A DNA stretch of 64,000 bases from Marinobacterium arenosum (GCF_019795155.1 NZ_JAILYN010000003.1:62001-126000); one strand, 5' to 3'. Counted from the stretch's first letter, positions 31,827 through 41,309 are shown. Notes: generated from the letters alone by a model not told the origin. A program made the numbers and translations.

Positions 31827-33623
31827 TTAGCCTTCGATGTCGACCAGGATCTCGCCCGGGGTGACCCGGTCGCCCTTCTCGACATAGACCGCTTTAACGG
31901 TGCCGGCGATGGTCGCCTGCACTTCGGTTTCCATCTTCATCGCCTCGGTGACCAGTACCGGCTGGCCGGCGTTGACGGTATCGCCCTCCTTGACCAGCAC
32001 CTCGACGATATTGCCCGGCATCGCGGTGGTGATATGGCCCGGGCTGGTGGCCTTGCCGCGGCCGCTTTCGCTGGCGCCGGCAAAGCTGCCGATCGGCTCC
32101 AGTACCACCTCTTCGGGCACGCCGTCGACGGTCAGGAAGATACTGCGCTTGGCGCTGTCCTTGCCGCCGACGCCGGTGATCGCCACCTCGTAGGTTTCGC
32201 CGTGCACGTCGAGCTTGAACTCGGTCGCCACCCCTTCGTCATGCGGCCGGCCGGCTGCGGCGGGCGGCTGCAGCGGTTCCGGCTGCAGGGTGCCGGCGGC
32301 GCGCTCCTCAAGGAACTGCTTGCCGATATCCTGGAACATCGCGTAGGTCAGCACATCCTCGTCGCTCTCGGCCAGCGAGCCGATCGCTTCGCGCAGGGCG
32401 GCCATTTCCGGTTTCAGCCGGTCGGCCGGACGCTCGTCGATCACCGGTTCATTGCCGATCGCCTGGGTACGCAGCTTGGCGTCGACCTCGGCCGGCGGCT
32501 GACCGTAGCCGCCCTGCAGGTAGCGGCGCACCTCGTTGGTGATGGTCTTGTAGCGCTCGCCCGCCAGCACGTTCAGTACCGCCTGGGTGCCGACGATCTG
32601 CGAGGTCGGGGTGACCAGTGGCGGGTAGCCGAGGTCCTGGCGTACCCGCGGGATCTCGTCGAACACCTCCTGGATGCGGTTCAGTGCGTTCTGTTCCTTC
32701 AACTGGTTGGCCAGGTTGGACATCATGCCGCCCGGGACCTGGTTGATCTGTACCGACACGTCTTCGCGGGTGAACTCGCTTTCGAACTGGTGGTATTTCT
32801 TGCGTACTTCGCGGAAGTACTGGGTGATCTCGGCCAGCAGCGCCAGGTCCAGGCCGGTATCCCACTGGGTGCCTTTCAGCGCGGCGACCTGGGATTCGGT
32901 GGCCGGGTGGCTGGTGCCCCAGGCGAAGGCGGACAGCGCGGTATCGATATGCTCGGCACCGGCTTCGATCGCCTTCAGCTGGCACTGGGCGGCCAGGCCG
33001 GCGGTGGCGTGGCTGTGGATGAACAGCGGCAGGTCGACCGCATCCTTGATGGCGCGTACCAGGTCATAGGCGGCATAGGGGGTCAGCAGGCCGGCCATGT
33101 CCTTGATCGCGAGGGAGTCGGCACCCATCGCTTTCAGTTGCTGGGCCTGCTTGACGAACAGTTCGGAGGTGTGGACCGGGCTGGTGGTATAGCAGATGGT
33201 GCCCTGGGCGTGCTTGCCGGCTTTCTTGACCGCTTTCATCGCGGTTTCCAGGTTGCGCAGGTCGTTCAACGCGTCGAATACGCGGAATACGTCGATGCCG
33301 TTGTCGGCGGCTTTCTGCACGAATGCCTCGACCACATCGTCGGCGTAGTGACGGTAGCCGAGCAGGTTCTGGCCGCGCAGCAGCATCTGCAGGCGGGTGT
33401 TCGGCAGGGCTTGTTTCAGCTGGCGCAGGCGCTGCCAGGGATCTTCCTTCAGGAAGCGCACGCAGGCGTCGAAGGTGGCGCCGCCCCAGACCTCCAGCGA
33501 CCAGTAGCCGACCTGGTCGAGCTTGTCGCAGATCGGCAGCATATCCTCGGTGCGCATGCGGGTGGCGATCAGCGACTGGTGAGCGTCGCGCAGGATCACA
33601 TCGGTAACGTGGACTTTAGTCAT
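31827..33623 (-). CDS. pycB: Pyruvate carboxylase subunit B (carboxyltransferase + biotinyl domain)
   Basis: A 598-residue protein. The carboxyltransferase TIM barrel starts VTDVILRDAHQSLIATRMRT and includes YWSLEVWGGATFD and the metal-ligand region LFIHSHATAGLAAQ; the C-terminus is a biotinyl domain with Lys563 in TEAMKMETE. With PycA it carboxylates pyruvate to oxaloacetate. OadA-type decarboxylase subunits share this layout, but no membrane OadB/OadG genes are near, and the biotin carboxylase gene is adjacent. Start is the ATG at 33623: AGGAG is nine bases before it but abuts the earlier ATG at 33632. It lies 28 bases after pycA. Confidence 0.92.
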   Translation of the reverse strand: MTKVHVTDVILRDAHQSLIATRMRTEDMLPICDKLDQVGYWSLEVWGGATFDACVRFLKEDPWQRLRQLKQALPNTRLQMLLRGQNLLGYRHYADDVVEAFVQKAADNGIDVFRVFDALNDLRNLETAMKAVKKAGKHAQGTICYTTSPVHTSELFVKQAQQLKAMGADSLAIKDMAGLLTPYAAYDLVRAIKDAVDLPLFIHSHATAGLAAQCQLKAIEAGAEHIDTALSAFAWGTSHPATESQVAALKGTQWDTGLDLALLAEITQYFREVRKKYHQFESEFTREDVSVQINQVPGGMMSNLANQLKEQNALNRIQEVFDEIPRVRQDLGYPPLVTPTSQIVGTQAVLNVLAGERYKTITNEVRRYLQGGYGQPPAEVDAKLRTQAIGNEPVIDERPADRLKPEMAALREAIGSLAESDEDVLTYAMFQDIGKQFLEERAAGTLQPEPLQPPAAAGRPHDEGVATEFKLDVHGETYEVAITGVGGKDSAKRSIFLTVDGVPEEVVLEPIGSFAGASESGRGKATSPGHITTAMPGNIVEVLVKEGDTVNAGQPVLVTEAMKMETEVQATIAGTVKAVYVEKGDRVTPGEILVDIEG

Positions 33624-33651
33624 CTTATTCATCTCCTGTGGACTCTGTCGC

Positions 33652-35067
33652 TTACAGGCCGGTGTAGCCGGCCATGGCAGCCGCGATGGCCAGCGCAACT
33701 TCGCGCGGGCGACGCTTCTCGGAATAGTTCAGCAGCTCCGGATGGCTGGGCACGAAGCTGGTGTTGAAGTCACCCTTGCGGAATTGCGGATGCTGCAGGA
33801 TCTGCTCGTAGTACAGCGAGGTGTTCTTGATCCCCTGCAGTCGCATATCGGCCAGCGCCCGGCTGCCGCGGTTGAGTGCTTCCTCCCAGGTCAACGCCCA
33901 GACCACCAGTTTGAGGCACATCGAGTCGAAATAGGGCGGGATGGTGTAACCGCTGTAGATCGCGGTATCGGTACGCACGCCGGGGCCGCCCGGCGCATAG
34001 TACCGGGTGATCCGGCCGAAACTCGGCAGGAAGTCGTTCTTCGGGTCCTCGGCGTTGATACGGAACTGGATCGCAAAGCCGCGGTACTGGATATCCTCCT
34101 GGCGGTAACTCAGCGGCAGGCCGGAAGCCACCCGGATCTGTTCGCGCACGATGTCGACGCCGGTGATCTGCTCGGTGATGGTGTGCTCCACCTGCACCCG
34201 GGTGTTCATCTCCATGAAGTAGACTTCGTTGCCGGCCAGCAGGAACTCCACGGTGCCGGCGTTCTCATAACCGACCGCCTGGGCGGCCTTGACCGCCAGC
34301 TCGCCGACGTAGCCGCGTTGTTCTTCGGTCAGCTGCGGGCTGGGTGCGATCTCGATCAGCTTCTGGTTGCGCCGCTGGATCGAGCAGTCGCGCTCGAACA
34401 GGTGCACCACGTTGCCCTGACTGTCGGCCAGAATCTGCACCTCGATATGCTTCGGGTCGACGATGCATTTTTCCAGGAACACCTCGGCGGAACCGAATGC
34501 CTTGGTGGCTTCGGAGATCACCCGCGGGTACTGCTGGCGCAGGTCTTCGGCCGAATCGCAGCGGCGGATGCCGCGGCCGCCACCACCGGAGGTGGCTTTC
34601 AGCATCACCGGGTAGCCGATCTCGGCGGCCACGCTCAGCGCTTCGTCCAGGTCTTTCAGGTTGCCGTCGCTACCCGGAGTGACCGGTACACCGGCGGCGA
34701 TCATGCTGGCGCGGGCGGCGGTCTTGTCACCCATCCGGGCGATCACCTCGGCGCTCGGGCCGATGAAGGTGATGCCGCGCTCTGCGCAGATCCGCGCCAG
34801 GTCGGCGTTTTCCGACAGGAAGCCGTAGCCTGGGTGGATCGCGTCGCAGCCGGTTTCAACCGCCAGGTTGACCAGTCGGCGTGGATCCAGATAGCCGGCC
34901 AGCGGGTCGTCGCCGATAAAGTAGGCTTCATCGGCCCGCTTGACGTGCAGGCCATAGCGGTCGGGATCGGTGTAGATCGCGACCGAGCGAATCCCCATCT
35001 CGGCGCAGGCGCGCACGATGCGGACTGCAATTTCGCCACGATTGGCGATCAGGATTTTCTTTAACAT
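33652..35067 (-). CDS. pycA: Pyruvate carboxylase subunit A (biotin carboxylase)
   Basis: A 471-residue ATP-grasp biotin carboxylase. It starts MLKKILIANRGEIAVRIVRA, has the ATP-binding glycine loop SGGGGRGIRR (about 163-172), EVQILAD and the catalytic NTRVQVEHTITEQITG region. It carboxylates biotin on PycB with bicarbonate and ATP. Acetyl-CoA carboxylase AccC is closely related, but the pairing with PycB and a PycR-type LysR gene matches the Pseudomonas two-subunit pyruvate carboxylase. GGAGGAG lies six bases before the chosen ATG; the frame extends nine codons further without a ribosome site. Confidence 0.93.
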   Translation of the reverse strand: MLKKILIANRGEIAVRIVRACAEMGIRSVAIYTDPDRYGLHVKRADEAYFIGDDPLAGYLDPRRLVNLAVETGCDAIHPGYGFLSENADLARICAERGITFIGPSAEVIARMGDKTAARASMIAAGVPVTPGSDGNLKDLDEALSVAAEIGYPVMLKATSGGGGRGIRRCDSAEDLRQQYPRVISEATKAFGSAEVFLEKCIVDPKHIEVQILADSQGNVVHLFERDCSIQRRNQKLIEIAPSPQLTEEQRGYVGELAVKAAQAVGYENAGTVEFLLAGNEVYFMEMNTRVQVEHTITEQITGVDIVREQIRVASGLPLSYRQEDIQYRGFAIQFRINAEDPKNDFLPSFGRITRYYAPGGPGVRTDTAIYSGYTIPPYFDSMCLKLVVWALTWEEALNRGSRALADMRLQGIKNTSLYYEQILQHPQFRKGDFNTSFVPSHPELLNYSEKRRPREVALAIAAAMAGYTGL

Positions 35068-35163
35068 GCCGCTCCTCCGGGTAGGCGTGTACATGTCTAA
35101 AGACGTTAGTCGATTCCCTTGCGAAGCAAAAATTGATATTTGTTAGGTTTGTTATAAGTAAAA

Positions 35164-35177
35164 CGTTATAGATAACG
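35164..35177. promoter_or_regulatory. Dyad in the pycA-pycR intergenic region
   Basis: CGTTAT-AG-ATAACG is a perfect six-base inverted repeat in the divergent promoter region, 17 bases before the pycR start, and is a candidate PycR autoregulatory site. A related GTTATAAG lies a few bases to the left. Confidence 0.4.
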
Positions 35178-35194
35178 GCGGATGGCATTTTTTT

Positions 35195-36136
35195 ATGGCT
35201 TCGAAGCTTCAACCACTGCTCAACCGGCTGTCGTTTCGTCAGCTGCAGGTTTTCACGGCGGTTCACCGCCTCAACAGCTACAGCAAGGCTGCAGAGGAGC
35301 TGGGACTGACCCAACCGGCGGTCAGTGCCCAGGTCCGCCAGCTGGAGAGTGCGCTGGGTGAGCCGCTGTTCGAATATATCGGCAAGCGGCTATACCGCAC
35401 CCAGGCCGGCGACGCCCTGGCGCTGGCAACCCGCAACATCTTCAGTGAACTGGAACGGTTGCAGATGGAGATCGCCGAACTGGCCGGCCAGGTGCGGGGG
35501 GAGCTGCGACTGGCAGCGGTCAGTACCGCCCAGTATGTGGTACCCCGGCTGCTGAAGGGGTTCCTCGATCTGCATCCGCAGATCAACGTGCGGATGCGGG
35601 TGGTCAACCGGGCCCAGGCGCTGGATCGGCTGGCCGCGAATACCGACGACCTGGTGATCATGGGGATGGTGCCGCAGGACCGCTCGCTGACCTTCATGCC
35701 GTTTCTCGACAACGAGATGGTGGCGGTGGTGCCGGCGGATCACCGGTTGCTCGACGAGGCAACGCCCGATGTGAAGGCGTTCCTGGATGGTGGGCTGATC
35801 CTGCGCGAACCGGGCTCCGGTACGCGGCTGGCGCTGGAGGCATACTGTGCCGAACAACGCCTGCGGTTGCCCGATTGCATGGAGCTGGGCTCGAACGCCG
35901 CGGTGCTGCACGCGGTGCTGGCCGGTCTCGGCGTGGCGGTGCTGCCGCGGCTCAGTTGCCAGAATGAGCTGGCCCAGGGGCGGGTGCGGGTTCTACCGTT
36001 GGACGGTTTTCCGTTGCGTCGCTCCTGGTGCACGGTATACCCGAAGGGCAAGCATCCGACACCGGTGATGAATGCCTTCCTAGGCTATATCCAAGAGAAT
36101 ATCGCGCTGTTCGGCAAGATGTTTGCGCAGCCCTGA
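35195..36136 (+). CDS. pycR: LysR-family regulator, PycR-like
   Basis: A 313-residue LysR regulator. The helix-turn-helix reads SYSKAAEELGLTQPAVSAQV, and the effector domain starts near LRLAAVSTAQYVVPRLL. The protein resembles CbbR/PycR-type regulators, and its place divergent from pycA matches Pseudomonas PycR, which controls pyruvate carboxylase. The ATG at 35195 has only a weak ribosome site. Regulatory role is inferred from context. Confidence 0.85.
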   Translation: MASKLQPLLNRLSFRQLQVFTAVHRLNSYSKAAEELGLTQPAVSAQVRQLESALGEPLFEYIGKRLYRTQAGDALALATRNIFSELERLQMEIAELAGQVRGELRLAAVSTAQYVVPRLLKGFLDLHPQINVRMRVVNRAQALDRLAANTDDLVIMGMVPQDRSLTFMPFLDNEMVAVVPADHRLLDEATPDVKAFLDGGLILREPGSGTRLALEAYCAEQRLRLPDCMELGSNAAVLHAVLAGLGVAVLPRLSCQNELAQGRVRVLPLDGFPLRRSWCTVYPKGKHPTPVMNAFLGYIQENIALFGKMFAQP

Positions 36137-36169
36137 ATGCAACAGGGAGAGGGACGAAATAGGGATGGA

Positions 36170-36188
36170 GAGGGCGGAAGCCGCCCTC
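36170..36188. terminator. Hairpin between convergent pycR and GFA genes
   Basis: GAGGGCGG-AAG-CCGCCCTC is a perfect eight-base stem located between the two convergent stop codons. No U tract is present on the plus strand; it is a plausible two-way transcript end. Confidence 0.55.
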
Positions 36189-36202
36189 CGGCCGTCTTGG
36201 CG

Positions 36203-36631
36203 TTAGGTCGATGGCGGCATGTATTTGGCGAACACCTCCGCTTCGGTCATATCCTCGGTCGGGTTGGCGAAGCTGTAGTAGTCCGGCTTGCGGTCGATGA
36301 AAATCTGGTGGTCGAAATGGAGCGCCGCGTCACCGTCCAGCAGTCCTGCGGGTACGATGTACTGGCCGCTCTGCTTGAGCCGGTAGAACAGGTGGCTACC
36401 GCACTGCTTGCAGAATCCGCGTTCGGCCCAGTCTGACGATGCGTAGCAGGCGATATTCTCGCCGCCTTCCAGGCTGACCTCGGTACCGCAATCGACCGCC
36501 AACAGCGGTCCGCCAGTCCATTTGCGACACATGCCGCAGTGGCAGGCGCCGACGCTGCGGCTGGTGGCTTTGGCGGTCAATCGGGTGGCGCCGCACAGGC
36601 AGCTGCCGCTGGCTTCAAACGTATCTGACAT
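36203..36631 (-). CDS. GFA-domain zinc protein
   Basis: A 142-residue protein of the glutathione-dependent formaldehyde-activating (GFA) fold. Zinc ligands are visible as CLCG near the N-terminus, CHCGMC (about residues 31-36) and CKQCGS (about 75-80). Many members have no proven enzyme activity, so S-hydroxymethylglutathione synthase function should not be assumed. AAGGAGG lies five bases before the ATG. It stands alone between pycR and the antiporter gene. Confidence 0.85.
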   Translation of the reverse strand: MSDTFEASGSCLCGATRLTAKATSRSVGACHCGMCRKWTGGPLLAVDCGTEVSLEGGENIACYASSDWAERGFCKQCGSHLFYRLKQSGQYIVPAGLLDGDAALHFDHQIFIDRKPDYYSFANPTEDMTEAEVFAKYMPPST

Positions 36632-36751
36632 CTTAACCTCCTTGCTGGTTGTCGTTGGGGCGATTTCCGTCCCCTCAGTATATCGGAATGGTCGCCGGCG
36701 AGCGGACGGCTTCTCCGATATCGGGCCGGCAACTGCCGGCCCGGCCGGACA

Positions 36752-38377
36752 TCAGCCGGCCACCGCCTGTGCCGAGCGGGTTTCATCTTCGGCCGGCGGG
36801 TTTCGGTCCGATTGCAGGCCGATCAGTTGCAGGCTCTCCTCGGCGAAGCCGGAGCCGGCCTCGGTGTAGAAGTTGAATACCTTGTCGATACCGGCTGCCT
36901 GCAGCGCATCCCGTTCATCCTCGTAGCGGGCGATCGCGGCGATCTGGCCGTCGTATTGGCCGTTACGCAGCTGCTGGGTGATGTTGCGGCTGTCGTCGAT
37001 CGACGGCAGTGCCAGCAATACCAGCTTGATGCTGGCGGTGTCAAAGCGCTCCCAGAGATCGGCGTCCTCGCCGTCGCCGTAGAACACGTTCATCCCCTTG
37101 GCCTGCAGCCGCTTGATCCGGTTGCGATCGGCATCCATGCCGCAGACCCGCTCGTCGGCCAGCGATTGCAGCGCCTTGAACGCGCCCTTGCCGACCCGGC
37201 CCAGGCCGATCACCAGAATCTCGGCATTGGCCGGCTGTTCAAACACGTCCTCCCGCAGCCGCTGCGGGTGTTCATGGCGCTTGATCAACGCCTTGTGGGT
37301 CATGTAGACCCGGTGGGCCGAGCGGTACAGTGCGCTGGTCAGGATGAACGAGATCGACACCGCCAGCGCCAGGATCACCAGCCACTCCTTGGACAGCCAG
37401 CCGGCGTCCACGCTCAATGCGGCGACAATCAGGCCGAACTCGCTGAAGTTGCTCAATGCCAGCGCGGCCAGGTAGGAGGTGCGGCCGCGTAGCCGCAGCC
37501 GGGCGAAGGTCAGGAAGAACAGCAGGAACTTCACCAGGAGCAGGACCGCCAGCAGCAGCGCCATCGACAGCATCGACCAGTCCGGCAGCGCGGTGAAGCC
37601 GATCGACAGGAAGAAGCCGATCAGGAAGATATCCTTGAAGCTGAGCAGTGATTTGGTCAGCTCGCTGGCCTTGGGGTGGCTGCTCAGCAGCATGCCGAAG
37701 ATCAGCGCGCCCAGGTCGCCCTTGACGCCGACCAGGTTGAACAACTCATAGCCGCCCAATGCCAGGAAAAAGCCGGTCAGTGGCAGCAGTTCGCCGTGGC
37801 CGGCCCGCTGCAGCAGTGTGCCGAGCAGCGGCCGCACCAGTAGCAGCCCCAGCAGACCGAGCGCCCAGATCGACGGCACCTTGCCGGTGGCGAACACCAG
37901 GAACAGCACCGCCGCGATATCCTGCATCACCAGCACCCCGATCGCCAACTGGCCGTGGCGGGTCTTCATCTCGCCGCTCTCCTCCAGCAGCTTGACGATG
38001 CAGACGGTGCTGCTGAAGCTCAGCGCGAAGCCGAGCAGGGCGGCGGACTTGAGGTCGATGTCGGTGAAATAGGGCGCGGCCAGTGAGGCCAGCAACAGCG
38101 TCAACGAGCCAAACAGGAGTGTCCACAACGTCATATGGGACAGGGTGCTGGCCCAGACCTCACGTTTCAGCAGGTCGCCGACATGCAGTTTCAGGCCGAT
38201 GGTAAACAGCATCAGCGTGATCCCCAGGTCCGCCAGGGTGTCCAGGCTGGCGGTCGGCTCGACGCCGATGAAGTGCAGCAGAAAGCCGGCGAACAGGAAC
38301 CCGATCAGTGGCGGCAGCGCCAGCAGCTTGACGCCGAACCCGCAGATAAATGCAAACAATACCCAGATAAATTCCAT
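36752..38377 (-). CDS. Kef-type CPA2 monovalent cation:proton antiporter
   Basis: A 541-residue protein with about twelve N-terminal membrane segments and a C-terminal Rossmann TrkA-N/KTN domain (from about residue 395: AEILVIGLGRVGKGAF). The antiporter core includes ALSFSSTVCIVKLLEESGE and GVLVMQDIAAV, where the Asp is the expected ion-binding residue. Adjacent KefC-like proteins are glutathione-gated K+ efflux systems; the KTN domain here suggests nucleotide or redox gating. The start is placed at MEFIWVLF because the upstream extension encodes a separate microprotein (38481-38705) in another frame. No strong ribosome site is visible. Confidence 0.9.
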   Translation of the reverse strand: MEFIWVLFAFICGFGVKLLALPPLIGFLFAGFLLHFIGVEPTASLDTLADLGITLMLFTIGLKLHVGDLLKREVWASTLSHMTLWTLLFGSLTLLLASLAAPYFTDIDLKSAALLGFALSFSSTVCIVKLLEESGEMKTRHGQLAIGVLVMQDIAAVLFLVFATGKVPSIWALGLLGLLLVRPLLGTLLQRAGHGELLPLTGFFLALGGYELFNLVGVKGDLGALIFGMLLSSHPKASELTKSLLSFKDIFLIGFFLSIGFTALPDWSMLSMALLLAVLLLVKFLLFFLTFARLRLRGRTSYLAALALSNFSEFGLIVAALSVDAGWLSKEWLVILALAVSISFILTSALYRSAHRVYMTHKALIKRHEHPQRLREDVFEQPANAEILVIGLGRVGKGAFKALQSLADERVCGMDADRNRIKRLQAKGMNVFYGDGEDADLWERFDTASIKLVLLALPSIDDSRNITQQLRNGQYDGQIAAIARYEDERDALQAAGIDKVFNFYTEAGSGFAEESLQLIGLQSDRNPPAEDETRSAQAVAG

Positions 38378-38480
38378 AGACGATATCGATCTTTGGCCAG
38401 TACGGCTGGGCAATGTACCACAGCAACACCGTGCTGTGGGCAGGGCTTGGCGAAAGTCGATATCGGCTGGGGGCTGGGGC

Positions 38481-38705
38481 TCATTCCCGCCAGAACGGTT
38501 TCCGGCTAATCTGCTCGGCGTCATGCCGGCTGAGGCCGATATCCCGCAGCAGCCGGTCGTCCAGTTGGGCCAGCTGGTGGCGGCCATGGCTGTTTCTGCG
38601 CCAACGGCAGAGCTGGCGCCGCCAGGCCCGCCAGTAACCTTTTATCAGTGAAGCCAGGCTTAACTTGGTGGCAGGGGTTTGGCAGTTGGATACGGTGCAG
38701 GACAT
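38481..38705 (-). CDS. DUF1127 microprotein
   Basis: A 74-residue basic protein. The C-terminal half (HQLAQLDDRLLRDIGLSRHD) is the DUF1127 signature, preceded by an Arg/Trp-rich helix (WRAWRRQLCRWRRN). The ATG has an excellent AAAGGAGGAA ribosome site. Members of this family are small RNA-binding or metabolic regulators in alpha- and gammaproteobacteria, often stress-induced. It is 103 bases upstream of the antiporter start on the same strand and may be co-transcribed with it. Confidence 0.88.
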   Translation of the reverse strand: MSCTVSNCQTPATKLSLASLIKGYWRAWRRQLCRWRRNSHGRHQLAQLDDRLLRDIGLSRHDAEQISRKPFWRE

Positions 38706-38862
38706 GGCCTTTCCTCCTTTTAATGCGCTAGTCAGGAGGATGATCTGCCCTGAGGGCTGGATGGGCAAACGATATATTCTGAGAGTGAATAAGAATAACT
38801 TAACTGGCGGCCTATTGGCGTCGCTATCAAGGGGGCGGCCCGCAGCCGGGGCCGAAGAGATT

Positions 38863-38880
38863 CGCATCACCCCTGATGCG
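38863..38880 (-). terminator. Short hairpin after the diguanylate cyclase gene
   Basis: CGCATCA-CCCC-TGATGCG is a perfect seven-base stem 25 bases after the stop codon on the minus strand. U-rich sequence is lacking, so function as terminator is tentative. Confidence 0.4.
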
Positions 38881-38904
38881 GGCGTCAGCCTGTGTCTCGA
38901 CTGT

Positions 38905-39987
38905 TTAACCTGCCTGCTGGGTTAGGCTCCGAGCGAGCGTGTCGCAAATGTGGTCCTCACAAGTGTCATCGTCAAAGTGGGCAATTTTGTTTCGGCCCGC
39001 CCGCTTGGCGCGGTAAAGCGCTTGGTCCGCCTTGGCGATAATGCGGTTGCAAAGACGGGGAGCGTCGATATCCCCGCTTACCGGGTCCGGCTGCTGATGG
39101 CTGGAGACGCCTATGCTGACCGTCAGACTGGTCTGCGCCATGGCGCTCTCTTCAACGCACTGTCGTAGCCTCTCTGCGGCTTTCAGGCCGTCCTGCCGGT
39201 CCGCGTCAAACATCAATACGATGAACTCTTCCCCGCCAAAGCGGGCGAGGGTGTCACTGTCCCTGGAATTGGCTTCCAGCAGTCTGGCGAGCGTGCATAA
39301 GACTTCATCACCCTTCTGATGCCCCAGGCTGTCATTGATCTGTTTGAAGTGATCGATGTCGATAAGCGCTATGGAGATCGGCAAGCGCTCGCGAATCGAG
39401 ATACGCAGTTGGCTTTCAAAGTGTTCGTAAAAGGCCCGCCTATTGTACAGCGAGGTGAGGTAATCCTCGCGGGCGAGTTTCTCCAGTTGCCTGTTCTTTT
39501 CTCTGAGGAGTTGTTCGGTACGTTTGAGCGGAGTCAAGTCGTTATGCGCCCCCAGCATCCGGATCGGTTTGCCATTGGCATCACGTATCGCAATCCCGCG
39601 GCAGCGTACCCAGACGGTCGAGCCGTCCTTGTGGCGATAGCGCACCACTTGATCGTAGGGGTGGTGAGGGGCCTGGCAGTGTTTCTCGAAGTTTTGCAGT
39701 GCCAGCTGAAGGTCGTCCGGGTTGATAATATCCTGCCATTCCGCTGCCAAGTGCTGCTTCTCGGCGGGATCGTAGCCGAGCAGGGTCCAAAACGACGGAC
39801 TCATCCATTCGACGGCCGGGTTCTCGATATCCCAATACCACAGGCCATCCAGCGATCCCGCTTGCAGGAACTCGAATACTGCCGGCTCGAGCCGGACCAG
39901 TTCATAGAGTTCCCTCTTGAGATAATGCTCAGCGGCTGCCTGGCTGTCTGACAACGATTGGTCAACTTCTAGGTTGATCGGCTTCAA
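38905..39987 (-). CDS. PAS-GGDEF diguanylate cyclase
   Basis: A 360-residue soluble protein. A PAS/PAC sensor module spans about residues 38-155 (LDGLWYWDI ... DGSTVWVRCRG), followed by a short coiled linker and a GGDEF domain (about 172-345) with the active GGEEF motif at 251-255. An RxxD inhibitory site (Arg242, Asp245) lies five residues upstream, so product inhibition is expected. It makes cyclic di-GMP in response to an unknown signal. There is no EAL domain. Standing alone on the minus strand. Confidence 0.93.
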   Translation of the reverse strand: MKPINLEVDQSLSDSQAAAEHYLKRELYELVRLEPAVFEFLQAGSLDGLWYWDIENPAVEWMSPSFWTLLGYDPAEKQHLAAEWQDIINPDDLQLALQNFEKHCQAPHHPYDQVVRYRHKDGSTVWVRCRGIAIRDANGKPIRMLGAHNDLTPLKRTEQLLREKNRQLEKLAREDYLTSLYNRRAFYEHFESQLRISIRERLPISIALIDIDHFKQINDSLGHQKGDEVLCTLARLLEANSRDSDTLARFGGEEFIVLMFDADRQDGLKAAERLRQCVEESAMAQTSLTVSIGVSSHQQPDPVSGDIDAPRLCNRIIAKADQALYRAKRAGRNKIAHFDDDTCEDHICDTLARSLTQQAG

Positions 39988-40229
39988 CTGCCACCTCCAT
40001 GATCAGGCGAACTTCCTGTGTGCTTGCGTCAGGAGGCCGCTCGGGAAGGGATGAGCTGGCCTCCGTTGTTAACTGAGTATAGAGATCAGCGCCGCTTATG
40101 GGGAGCTGTTGCAGATGCGCGCAGTGGCCCGCCAATAACACCGTTCAACGGCTTAGTCCGCTCAGTATAGAAGATAGATCTGTTGCGAAGGATGTTTTGC
40201 CCGGGTCGATTGCGGATTGGCGTAGGGGA

Positions 40230-41309
40230 TCAGCTGCCGGCATAGGGAAATACCTCGCTTAAGGGAACCACCTCGCCGCAGCGGTCCAGCCGATAGCCGG
40301 GCAGCTGCTCGATCGCCTGCTGAAAGGCTTCGCTGCTGAGCATCGTCAGCAGCCGGCGAGTGGCTTCCTGCTGCAGCGTGCGGTTGTGGCAGACCAGCAT
40401 GTAGTGTTCGGTGGTGATCGGGATGAAATCCAGGTTGAACTGGCGGGCGGCGGCCTCGACGCCAAAGCCGACGTCGGCCATGCCGGCGGCGACGTAGGCG
40501 GCCACCGCCGAGTGGGTGAACTCCTCGTCGTCGTAGCCGTCGATCCGCGCGCTGGCGATGCCGGCGCGGCGCAGCAACTCGTCCAGCAGGGCGCGGGTGC
40601 CGGCGTTTTTCTGCCGGTTGATAAAGCGCACCCCATCCCGTTGCAGGTCATCGAGCTGGGTTATCTGCAGTGGGTTGTCCGGTTTGACTATCAGCCCCTG
40701 GCAACGGGTGATAAAGCGGATCACCCGGTGTACGCGCGGTTTCAGGTGACGGCTATAGCTGTCGATCAGCGCTTCGCTTAGCGTCTCGGTCGGCAGGTGG
40801 AAACCGGCCAGGTCGCAGGCACCCCGGTTCAATGCGGCCAGTGCCTCTTCGGCACTGCGAAACTGCAGGTCCAACTGGAAGCTGTCGGCATACTCCGGCA
40901 GCAATTCCACCGCATAGCCGTGGCTGGCGTGCAGTTTCAGCAGCGGACTGGCGCCGGCCAGGCTGCGTTGAATCTCCAGGTTCAACTCCGAGGCCAGGCT
41001 TTTCAACTGTGGTTCCAGCCGCGCCACCACCCGCTGTTCCGCCCAGCGCAGTTTCTCACCCAGCGGCGTCAGCCTGGCGCCTTTGCCTTTCTGCAGCGCC
41101 ACCAGTTCGCTGCCGAAGAACGCGGCCCAGTTGTTGAGCAGGTTCCAGCCATGGCGGTAGGAGATGCCGACCTGTTGGGCGGCCTCGGTCAGCTTGCCGT
41201 GTTGGTGGACCGCATTGAGCAGTTGGAACAGCTTGGGATCGAGCCGATTGCCGTGTTCGTCGCGGAACGACCAGGCGGGTTCTACATGGATGCGCTTGGA
41301 ACTGGACAT
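40230..41309 (-). CDS. fdsR: ModE-type HTH plus periplasmic-binding-like domain regulator of formate dehydrogenase
   Basis: About 359 residues. The N-terminal domain (about 15-80) is a LysR/ModE-type winged helix (LTEAAQQVGISYRHGWNLLN); the C-terminal two-thirds is a PBP-like substrate domain resembling molybdate or tungstate binding proteins (FINRQKNAGTRALLDELLRRAG). It is divergent from fdsG, the position of fdsR in other NAD-dependent formate dehydrogenase operons. It probably links operon expression to formate or to molybdate/tungstate supply. ATG at 41309 is preferred over a GTG two codons upstream; neither has a good ribosome site. The gene symbol is inferred from context. Confidence 0.78.
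   Translation of the reverse strand: MSSSKRIHVEPAWSFRDEHGNRLDPKLFQLLNAVHQHGKLTEAAQQVGISYRHGWNLLNNWAAFFGSELVALQKGKGARLTPLGEKLRWAEQRVVARLEPQLKSLASELNLEIQRSLAGASPLLKLHASHGYAVELLPEYADSFQLDLQFRSAEEALAALNRGACDLAGFHLPTETLSEALIDSYSRHLKPRVHRVIRFITRCQGLIVKPDNPLQITQLDDLQRDGVRFINRQKNAGTRALLDELLRRAGIASARIDGYDDEEFTHSAVAAYVAAGMADVGFGVEAAARQFNLDFIPITTEHYMLVCHNRTLQQEATRRLLTMLSSEAFQQAIEQLPGYRLDRCGEVVPLSEVFPYAGS

Noticed and set aside
32034-33767. 577-codon plus-strand frame over pycB
   Set aside because: Antisense to a secure biotin-enzyme gene; no ribosome site or family match.
31827-35067. Oxaloacetate decarboxylase sodium pump
   Set aside because: The carboxyltransferase subunit would fit, but no membrane OadB or OadG genes are nearby, while a biotin carboxylase and a PycR-type regulator are.
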